Below, one piece after another: positions 1 to 6,182 of a stretch of 6,182 nt of DNA; the stretch's first letter is position 1, and each line of letters opens with the position of its first letter. The stretch comes from CAYYHA01 sp964471535 (GTDB taxonomy: Bacteria; Myxococcota; Myxococcia; SLRQ01). A model generated the notes under the pieces. It was given only the letters and a program-made list of their open reading frames with translations, did no database searches and was not told the DNA's origin. The DNA lies in NCBI GenBank assembly GCA_964471535.1, contig CAYYHA010000246.1, positions 1 through 6,182 on the forward strand. Reading direction: 5' to 3'. The translations under genes were made by a program, and so were the position numbers.

Positions 1-614
1 GCGGCGGGCGGCGGAGGCGCAGCCGAGGCCAAGGGGGGCGCGCCTGCACCGGTCGTCGCGCCCGTCGGCTGGGTCTCGCCGGTCTCCCCAGCGAGAAGCT
101 CCCCGATGGCGCCACCGAGCACGTCGAGCAGCGGCGCGAGGGAATCGGGGGCGTCGACGGTACGGGAGAGTCGAGCGAGAGCCCGGGCCGACTCGACATC
201 GAGGAGGACCAGATTCAAAAGGACCTTGGGGCCGTAGCGCGTCAGGTCACCGAAGACGATGCGGCTCGCGCCGAGGGCGCCGCCGATCTCGGCGAGGCAG
301 GATGAGTCGGCGTTGCACCCCATCAGTTGCCGCTGCGCCTCCAGGCTCAAGAGCGTCTCGATGTCCCGCGGCCCCACCACCGCATAGTGACTGCGCGCCT
401 CGATCTCGCTCTCGGCGAGGCGGTCGAGTCCCTCCACCTCTTCGGGGCGAATTCCGGCGAGGGGACGGATGCCGAAGTAGACCAAGCGCTCGGGCTCCGA
501 CGATGCGGCATCCTGGCGCGTGTCGGCGTGGGCGGCGGCGAGGGCGAGGAGGGGCAGCAGCCACGCAAGGAGTCGGCTGGCATGTCGCGAGAGCATGGCC
601 CCGAGGGATAGCAT
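1..614 (-). CDS. Secreted TolB/CsgG-like alpha/beta protein, 3'-truncated by window edge
   Basis: The frame is open for 204 codons from ATG at 614-612 to the left edge with no stop. An alternative ATG at 596-594 gives a neater signal peptide: short basic n-region (MLSRHASR), hydrophobic core LLAWLLPLLALAAA and an AHA|D signal-peptidase-I-like site near residue 24 (numbering from 596). Neither start has a well-spaced Shine-Dalgarno; AAGG abuts the 614 ATG. The mature domain (about 37-168) reads as alternating strands and helices: LVYFGIRPL, HYAVVGPRDIETLL, then GCNADSSCLAEIGGALG (Cys94, Cys100), SRIVFGDLTRYG and VLLNLVLLDVESARAL. As I recall, this order and the paired-cysteine segment are typical of myxobacterial proteins with a TolB-N-terminal/CsgG-like fold, often followed by PEGA or membrane-anchoring regions. 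From residue ~171 the chain becomes Thr/Gly/Ala/Pro-rich, a probable linker. A periplasmic or envelope role is inferred; the specific function is unknown. It is divergent from the synthase, so functional linkage is not implied. Confidence 0.82.
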   Translation of the reverse strand, partial: MLSLGAMLSRHASRLLAWLLPLLALAAAHADTRQDAASSEPERLVYFGIRPLAGIRPEEVEGLDRLAESEIEARSHYAVVGPRDIETLLSLEAQRQLMGCNADSSCLAEIGGALGASRIVFGDLTRYGPKVLLNLVLLDVESARALARLSRTVDAPDSLAPLLDVLGGAIGELLAGETGETQPTGATTGAGAPPLASAAPPPPA

Positions 615-706
615 CCTTACAGCAGCGCCGGTAGCGGACCGCCGCCAGGGGCTGTGTTAGGCTCCCGCCTCCGGGGGGTTCCTTCCTTGGACCCGGCTCG
701 GGAGAG
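615..706. promoter_or_regulatory. Divergent intergenic promoter region
   Basis: These 92 bases separate the two divergent start codons and must carry transcription signals for both unless one is leaderless or driven from further inside the other gene. I see no convincing -35/-10 pair; tgttag at 655-660 (plus strand) is at best a weak -10-like element. An imperfect inverted repeat at 676-694 (GGGTTCC / GGACCC around a TTCCTT loop) could be an operator half-site pair or a 5'-UTR hairpin of the synthase mRNA, but its stem is short and bulged. Confidence 0.45.
700..706 (+). promoter_or_regulatory. Purine-rich ribosome binding site of the synthase gene
   Basis: GGGAGAG lies immediately before ATG 707. 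The GGAG core (701-704) is only 2 nt from the start codon, closer than the usual 5-9 nt. No in-frame alternative start lies between the upstream stop TAG (632-634) and 707, and the protein's first strand (IVLGISPF) begins at residue 6, so the 707 start is favoured despite the tight spacing. Confidence 0.5.
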
Positions 707-3700
707 ATGGACAAGACCCCGATCGTTCTAGGCATCAGCCCCTTCGAAGGACCCGACGTGCCGCTGGTCGAGGCGCTGCTCTCGGCCGGGGCCTGGGGGA
801 TCCTCGATCTCGGTCGCGATCCGGCGCGCGCGGAGCAGGCGCTCTCGCAGCTGGCCCGGCGAGGGCGGCCCTTTGGGGTTCGGGTGCCGGAGGGCGTTGC
901 GGTGCCGCCGCTCCCAGCGGAGGTGGAGACGGTGGTGCTGCCAGCGGGCGTCGATCTGGCCCCCCTGTCCGGGCGCCGGCGACTCGTCGAGGTGTGCACG
1001 GTCGCCGAGGCGGAGGCGGCGCTCGCCGCGGGGGCGGAGGGTCTCGTTGCCAAGGGCTCCGAGAGCGGTGGCCGGGTGGGAGAGGAGAGTGCCTTCGTGC
1101 TCTTGCAGCACCTGCGCCGGCACACCGATCGGCCCATCTACCTCCGGGGTGGGATCGGCCTCCACACCGCCGCGGCGGCGGTGGCCGGCGGTGCCTCGGG
1201 TGTCGTGCTCTCGGAGCAGCTTGCCCTGGCCAAGGAGAGTCAGCTTTCCCAGGCGGTGAAGGATGCGGTCTCGCGAATGGACGGCAGCGAGACCGCGGTG
1301 CTCCGAGGCTACCGAGTCTACGTGCGACCCGATCTGTCGATTTCGGCGCTCGCCGAAACGCTGCCCTTCAGCCAGGGGCCGGCGATTCCTCAAAAGCTGC
1401 TGCCCTGCGGGCAGGAGGCGGCCTTCGCCCGTTCGCTGGCCGAGCGCTTCGGGACGGTCGGTGGGATCGTGGGCGCCATCGAGCGGTCCATCGCTTCGCA
1501 CTTGAGACAGGCGCAGACGCTGCTTCCCCTTGCGCCGGGACGCGGGGTCGCCGCGGTCCATGGGATGCGCTACCCCATCGTGCAGGGCCCGATGACCCGG
1601 GTGAGCGACCGGGCAGAGTTTGCTGCCCAGGTGGCCCGCGCCGGCGCCCTGCCCATGCTTGCGCTCTCCCTGCTGCGAGAGGGGGAGGTGCGGCGTTTGC
1701 TCGAGGAGACGCGGGAGCGCCTCGGCGGGATGCCGTGGGGCGTGGGCATTCTCGGTTTCGTTCCCGAAGCGCTGCGGGCAGAGCAGCTTCGCGTCATCGA
1801 GGAGGTGCGTCCCCCTGTGGCACTCATTGCCGGGGGCCGGCCCGCGCAGGCGCGCAGTCTCGAGAAGCTGGGCATCCCTACCTTTTTGCACGTTCCGTCG
1901 CCCGGCCTGCTCGATCTCTTCCTCAAGGACGGAGCGCGTCGCTTCGTCTTCGAGGGCCGCGAGTGCGGTGGGCACGTGGGCCCGCGAAGCAGCTTCTCGC
2001 TGTGGGAAGCCCAAGTTGAGCGTCTCCTCGACTTCGAGGCGCCGGAGGAGCTGGAGGTCCTCTTTGCCGGTGGGATCCACGACGCTCGCTCGGCGGCGAT
2101 GGTGGCGGCCCTGGCTGCCCCCCTCGCGGCGCGGGGGGCGAAGCTGGGCGTCCTCATGGGCACGGCCTACCTCTTCACCGAAGAGGCAGTCGAGGCGGGG
2201 GCCATCTCGCAGGTCTTTCAAGAGGCGGCGCTGCGTGCGACCGAGACGCGCCTCCTGGAGACCTCGCCGGGACATGCGACCCGGTGTGTCGACAGCGAGT
2301 ACGTGCGCCACTTCGAAGAGATGCGGCGTCGCCTCGAGGCGGAGGGGAAGACGCAGGAAGAGATTTGGCAGGCGCTGGAGGACCTGAACCTGGGGCGGCT
2401 TCGCATCGCCGCGAAGGGGCTGCGTCGCGATGGGTCGCGGCTGGTGGAGGTCGACGAGCAAACGCAGCGGCGCGAAGGCATGTTCATGATCGGGCAGGTT
2501 GCTGCGCTTCGGGACTCGGTTACGACGCTCGCGGAGCTGCACGAATCGGTGAGCGAGGGGTCGACCCGCCGCCTGCAGGAGATGGCGGTGCCAGAGCGCC
2601 GGCGGCCCCGCCCGCCACCGGCTCGGGTGGCCATCGTCGGAATGGCGTCCTTTTTTCCTGGGGCCCGCGACGTGCATGCGTTCTGGCGGAACGTGGTGCT
2701 CGGGGTGAACAGTGTCACGGAGGTTTCGCCGGAGCGGTGGAATCCGGAGATCTACTTCGACCCAGAGTCGCAGGATGGGACGAAGACGCCCTCGAAGTGG
2801 GGGGGCTTCCTGGACGAGATCGATTTCGATCCCCTCGATTACGGCATCCCTCCGAAGAGCCTCGCTGCAGTGGAGCCGGTGCAGCTGCTCGCCCTCGAGT
2901 GTGCCCGGCGGGCGCTCGCGGACGCGGGGTACGAGGCCCGCGACTTCGACCGCGAGCGTGCCTCAGTGATCTTCGGGGCCGAGGCGGGTACCGATCTCGC
3001 CAGCGGCTACGGTTTTCGGGCGCTGTGGCCGGGGCTCATCGGCGAGCTGCCACCGGAGCTCGACGCCGTGCTTCCGAAGCTCACCGAGGACAGCTTCCCC
3101 GGCGTGCTGGCGAACGTGATCGCCGGACGGATTGCGAACCGGCTCGACCTCGGTGGCGTGAACTATACCGTGGATGCGGCCTGCGCGAGTTCCCTGGCGG
3201 CCGTGGACCTCGCCTGCAAGGAACTGCGAAGTGGGTCGAGTGATCTGGTGCTTTGCGGCGGTGCCGATCTGCACAATGCGATCGGCGACTACCTCCTTTT
3301 TGCCTCGACCCATGCCCTTTCCCGCAAGGGCCGCTGCGCGCCCTTCGACGCCGAGGCCGACGGCATCGCGCTCGGCGAAGGGGTCGCCGTGCTCGTGCTG
3401 AAGCGGCTCGAGGATGCGGAGCGGGACGGCGACCGCATCTATGCGGTGATCGAGGGCGTGGCCGGGAGCAGTGATGGTCGATTCCTGGGCCTCACGGCGC
3501 CGCGCAAGGAGGGACAGATTCGGGCACTCCTGCGCGCTTACGAGCGTGGAGGGGTGGACCCGCGGGAGGTCGGTCTCATCGAGGCGCATGGGACGGGCAC
3601 GGTGGTGGGCGATCGAACCGAACTGGGAACGCTCACGGAGGTCTTCCGTGCGGCGGGAGCGGAGCCGGGGACGGTGACGCTCGGCAGCGTGAAGTCCAAC

Positions 3701-6182
3701 ATCGGGCACACGAAGTGCGCTGCGGGTCTCGCGGGGCTGATCAAGGCGGCGCTGGCGCTCTACCACCGCGTGCTCCCGCCGACCCTGCACATCGAGCGCC
3801 CCAACCCGGCCTGGGATCCGGAGAGCAGCCCCTTCGTCTTTCGCAAGGAGGCGGCACCCTGGTGGGAGAAGAGGCGTCTTGCCGGCGTGAGCGCCTTCGG
3901 CTTCGGGGGCACCAACTTCCATGCGGTTCTCTCCGCCTATGGCGAGGGCGAGACCCCATCTGTCGGGATTTCAGATTGGCCCGCCGAACTCTTTCTCTTC
4001 TCCTCGGAGAAAGAGGTGGAGGCGATGTTGCGCGTCGTGGAGAAGGGGCAGCCGTGGCGGCTCCGGGATCTTGCGGCGTCGCTTCCGAGAGAGGGCGAGG
4101 TGGTGCTGTCCGTGGTGGCGACGGACCTCGAGGACTTGGCGGCGAAACTGCGTGCGGCAGAGCGCGGGGAGGAGCTGCCCGGCGTGTACCGCCGCGCAGG
4201 CGATCCGGGGAAGGTGGCGGTGCTCTTCCCCGGGCAGGGCGCACAGCGGCCGGGGATGCTGGGCGGCCTCTTCGTGGCGTTTCCCGAACTCGTTTCGCTG
4301 CTGGAGCTGGGCTCGAAGTGGGCGCCCCTCATCTACCCGCCGGCTGCGTGGGATCCAGAGACGGCAAAGCGGCAGCGGGCGGCGCTGACGGACACGCGTG
4401 TGGCGCAGCCGGCGCTCGGGATCGTCGATCTCGCGGCCTGGCGCCTTCTGTCTCGGATCCTTGGGCAGGTGGACATGCTGGCCGGTCACAGCTACGGGGA
4501 GCTGGTGGCGCTCGCGGCGGCGGGGGCGGTCTCGCCGAGCGATCTCTTGGTCCTCTCGGAGAGGCGGGGAGAGGCCATCCTGGAGGCGGCCGGCGGCCGG
4601 CCGGGGATCATGGCCGCGGTCGCGGCGGCCGAGACGGCGGTGCGTGAAGTGCTCGGGGAGATGGACGGCGTGGTGGTGGCCAACCTCAACGCCCCGACCC
4701 AGACCGTCATCGCCGGCACCGAAGTGGCCGTGGAGGAAGCCTGCCGCCGGCTGCAGGCACAAGGGATCGGAGCCAAGCGGCTCAACGTGGCCTGCGCCTT
4801 CCACTCACCCCTGGTCGCAAGCGCCGCAGAGCGGCTCGCCGAGTATCTGCAGGATCTAACGGTGACGGTGCCGGAGCGAGAGGTGTGGTCCAATACGCTT
4901 GCTGCGCCGTACCCGAAGGACGCAGACGCGGTGCGGCGCCTCCTCGCCGAGCACGTGGCGCGACCGGTTCGTTTCGTCGAAGAGATCGAGGCGATGTACG
5001 AGGCTGGCGCCCGTACCTTCGTGGAATGCGGTCCCGGCCGCACGCTCTCCGATTTGACGCGGAAGATCCTGGGCGAGAAGCCGCATCTTGCGCTCGCGCT
5101 CGAGGAGCCGGGCAAGGATTTCCTTTCGGCTCTCGTGGATCGGGTGGCACGCCTGGCGGCCGCGGGGGTGCCTGTGGACACCTCGGTGCTCTTCGAAGGA
5201 CGCGAGACCAGGCCCATCGATCTCGACGCGCCGCCGGTGCTGCGGCGACCTAGTGCGTGGAGGGTCAATGGGCACCTGGCGCGTCCGTGGCAGGGCGAGC
5301 TCCCTGATTTCGCTTTGCATCCGGTTCGAGAACCCCTGACCCTTTCCGTCGGTGGAGGACCGCGGGTGGGAGAGGGATCGGACTCGGTGATGATCGAGTA
5401 TCTGCGCAGCGTCCGTGAGATGGCAGAAGCGCAGCGAGAGGTGATGCTCGCGTGGATGGGGCAGGCACCGGCGGCGCAACGCACCGTGCCCGTGGACCGA
5501 GGCGAGGTGGCTGCCGCGGAGATCGTGCCGCGGGNNNNNNNNNNCGCGGGAGCCCGAGGCGCTCCCTGGGGCGGAGCGGATCGACGAGGCGCCCGAGGGG
5601 GACGCAGCCGACGAGGCTCCGGCGCCGGATGCGGTGCTCCTGGAGATCGTGAGCGAACGCACCGGGTATCCGGTGGAGATGCTGGACTTGGACCTGGATC
5701 TGGAGGCGGATCTCTCGATCGACTCGATCAAGCGGATCGAGATCATCGGTGTGTTGAGTGAGCGCCTCGGCTTGTCGGGTGCGAGCGAGGCCGAGCGAGA
5801 CCGGGTGGTCGAGGAACTGGCCCGCGTGAAGACGCTGGCGGGGATCCTCGGGTGGCTCGAGGCGCATCGGGGGCGTGGAGGGGATGCAGGGCCGGCTGGC
5901 TCTTCGGGCGAGGGGTTGGAGGCGTCGTCCGCGGCGGAGTCGGGAGAGGAACGCAGTGCTCTAGAGTGCGCACCGGCGGTGGAGGCCGAAGCGGGACGTG
6001 GTGCGGATCGGATGGAAACGGGGGCGGCGGCTGAGCGAGTGGCGGCGGGCGCGGATGGGGTGCGCGCGCAGTTCATGGCGGCGCCGAGGCGCTTCGTCTT
6101 CGTCACCGAGACGATGGAGGCACCGTCCGAGCAAAGGGATTTGAAGGGTGAGGTCATCCGGGTCATCGGAGGGCCAGACGGG
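707..6182 (+). CDS. Multidomain Pfa-like lipid/polyketide synthase (ER*-ER-KS-AT-ACP-...), 3'-truncated and interrupted by N gap
   Basis: This is a type I iterative synthase, expected to be cytosolic, that builds an acyl chain from malonyl units on an integral ACP. Domains by residue: degenerate FMN reductase-like barrel ~4-185; helical connector ~195-285; intact FMN enoyl reductase/nitronate monooxygenase-like barrel ~286-545; KS ~640-1075 (Cys826, His961, His1001); KS-AT linker; AT ~1168-1480 (Ser1262, Arg1287, His1366); AT tail ending in WRVNGHLARPW; helical motif 1561-1585; gap at residue 1610; then ACP and an acidic linker. KS features such as KTPSKWGGFL, GGADLHN and SDGRFLGLTAPR, and the ACP core DLSIDSIKRIEI, match PfaA/secondary lipid synthases rather than modular PKS. 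The frame before the Ns starts codons at positions 3n+2 (as 707) and after the Ns at multiples of 3 (5547 onward). The second frame is open for 212 codons to the window end, whereas reading straight through gives a false stop at 5759-5761. The full protein must exceed 1,820 residues; further reductive domains probably follow. The product is unknown. Confidence 0.93.
716..1261 (+). other. Domain: degenerate FMN-type enoyl-reductase-like half barrel (ER*)
   Basis: Residues ~4-185 resemble the nitronate monooxygenase/FabK/PfaD TIM-barrel family. PFGVRVPEGV sits where the family has PfGvN, KGSESGGRVGEESAF corresponds to the GxEaGGHiG motif, and RGGIGLHTAAAAVAGGASGVVLSE matches the GGI phosphate-binding strand and GAdgV segment. 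The family histidine in GGH, catalytic in FabK, is Arg123 here (codon at 1073-1075). The N-terminal QGPM motif is absent (LGISPFEGP instead), and the segment is shorter than a typical ~300-residue member. It is probably non-catalytic or altered, perhaps structural; that is inference. Confidence 0.7.
1562..2341 (+). other. Domain: FMN-dependent enoyl reductase (PfaD/nitronate monooxygenase-like)
   Basis: Residues ~286-545 carry the complete signature set: YPIVQGPMTRVS (289-300), PWGVGILGF (343-351), EGRECGGHVGPRSSF with His423 (codon 1973-1975), FAGGIHDARSA phosphate-binding strand (453-463), MGTAYLFTEEAV (484-494) and the SPGHATRC tail (520-527). In the PfaD/FabK family such barrels use FMN and NAD(P)H to reduce trans-2-enoyl-ACP. 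In classical PUFA synthases this activity is a separate polypeptide; here it is fused ahead of the KS. A helical segment of residues ~531-625 joins it to the KS. Confidence 0.87.
2624..3931 (+). other. Domain: beta-ketoacyl synthase (KS), PfaA-like
   Basis: Residues ~640-1075 start with RVAIVGMASFFPGA and end with SAFGFGGTNFH. The catalytic triad is complete: Cys826 in VDAACASSLA (codon 3182-3184), His961 in EAHGTGT (3587-3589) and His1001 in SNIGHTKCAAG (3707-3709). KTPSKWGGFLDEIDFDP, GGADLHN and GLTAPRKEGQ are hallmarks of PUFA/secondary-lipid-synthase KS domains. It catalyses decarboxylative condensation of malonyl-ACP with the growing acyl chain. Confidence 0.95.
4208..5146 (+). other. 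Domain: acyltransferase (AT), probably malonyl-specific
   Basis: Residues ~1168-1480 begin with VAVLFPGQGAQRPGM. The nucleophile is Ser1262 in GHSYGE (codon 4490-4492), the carboxylate-binding Arg1287 lies in SERRGEA 25 residues later (the same spacing as Ser92-Arg117 of FabD), and His1366 lies in ACAFHSP (4802-4804). Phe rather than Ser before this His (CAFH, compared with HAFH/YASH rules) favours malonyl over methylmalonyl. It loads extender units on the downstream ACP. The post-AT segment VNGHLARPW is typical. Confidence 0.92.
5535..5544. other. Assembly gap (10 N) inside the synthase gene
   Basis: Ten undefined bases separate the pre-ACP linker from the ACP. The reading frames on the two sides agree only if the true insert is a multiple of three, so ten is a placeholder. 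The six bases before the gap (5529-5534) and the six after it (5545-5550) are both cgcggg; merging them gives a continuous frame ...IVPR-EPEALPG.... Confidence 0.97.
5634..5867 (+). other. Domain: acyl carrier protein (ACP), PUFA-synthase type
   Basis: In the frame with codons at multiples of three, the sequence reads VLLEIVSERTGYPVEML, then LEADLSIDSIKRIEI, then helices to GWLEAH. The phosphopantetheine-bearing serine is the TCG at 5724-5726 inside IDSIKR. The consensus in PfaA ACPs is DLGIDSIKR; here Gly is Ser. Only one ACP is visible, whereas PfaA proteins usually carry several in tandem; the N gap lies immediately upstream. The acidic, Ala-rich flanks resemble inter-ACP linkers. Confidence 0.93.
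5868..6182 (+). other. Post-ACP acidic linker leading to next domain (probably ketoreductase)
   Basis: From 5868 to about 6080 the synthase frame encodes a Gly/Ala/Glu-rich, low-complexity linker (for example AGPAGSSGEGLEASSAAES). From about 6087, RRFVFVTETMEAP...LKGEVIRVIGGPDG returns to an ordered beta pattern, like the start of the SDR-type ketoreductase region that follows ACPs in PfaA-like proteins. The glycine-rich nucleotide-binding loop is not reached, so the KR call is a positional inference. Confidence 0.5.

Noticed and set aside
302..634. Plus-strand frame upstream of the synthase
   Set aside because: It is antisense to the minus-strand gene with the signal peptide and conserved cysteine motif; composition is Arg/Pro/Ala-biased and no domain is seen.
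247..1137. 296-codon minus-strand frame overlapping both genes and the intergenic region
   Set aside because: It overlaps the secreted-protein gene in another frame and crosses the divergent promoter; its product is low-complexity Arg/Pro/Ser with no family signature.
728..2677. 649-codon open frame on the minus strand opposite the synthase N-terminus
   Set aside because: It lies entirely antisense to motif-rich coding sequence; its translation is Arg/His/Pro/Gly-rich with no recognisable domain, as expected for the complement of a high-GC gene.
5545..5761. Literal C-terminus of the synthase read through the Ns, ending at TGA 5759-5761
   Set aside because: The residues after the Ns are Arg/Gly-rich and motif-free, while the alternative frame encodes an intact ACP; the stop is a product of the ten-base placeholder.
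4856..6166. 436-codon minus-strand frame running through the N gap
   Set aside because: It continues through undefined bases and is antisense to AT, linker and ACP coding sequence; Ser/Arg-rich translation without motifs.
1..6182. tRNA, rRNA, CRISPR array, insertion sequence or terminator
   Set aside because: No repeat-spacer pattern, terminal inverted repeats, transposase motifs, tRNA-like cloverleaf or stem plus T-run was recognised; neither gene end lies in the window, so terminators are not expected.

Overview
The window is high-GC bacterial DNA holding two divergently arranged, partly visible genes around a compact 92-bp promoter region (615-706). The strong G+C bias at third codon positions, the large Pfa-like lipid/polyketide synthase and the secreted TolB/CsgG-like protein together suggest a myxobacterium or related deltaproteobacterial lineage. 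That placement is an inference, because no taxonomic marker is present.

Left part (1-614, minus strand): the 5' portion of a secreted protein gene that runs off the left edge. It has a signal peptide, a compact alpha/beta domain with the paired-cysteine signature GCNADSSCLAEIGGALG, and the start of an Ala/Pro/Gly/Thr-rich tail.

Right part (707-6182, plus strand, running off the right edge): one giant multidomain iterative synthase. Visible domain order is a degenerate FMN-type enoyl-reductase-like barrel, a second intact FMN enoyl-reductase/nitronate-monooxygenase-like barrel, ketosynthase (KS), acyltransferase (AT), a helical linker, an acyl carrier protein (ACP) with the DSIKR phosphopantetheine site, and an acidic linker entering what is probably a ketoreductase region. 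The KS, AT-linker and ACP signatures are of the polyunsaturated fatty acid synthase (PfaA)/secondary lipid synthase kind. Here the reductase that is normally a separate protein (PfaD) is fused to the N-terminus.

A run of ten Ns (5535-5544) interrupts the gene just before the ACP. Read literally through the Ns, the frame ends at a stop at 5759-5761, but this is an artefact. The true frame after the gap is shifted, encodes the ACP, and stays open to the end of the window. The flanks of the gap share the hexamer cgcggg, and collapsing it restores one continuous frame. Alternatively, the gap may hide further tandem ACPs.

Presumed joint action: the AT loads malonyl units on the ACP, the KS condenses them, and the intact FMN barrel reduces enoyl intermediates, with other processing domains or partner proteins beyond the right edge. 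The product is a long-chain lipid or polyketide that cannot be named from this window.
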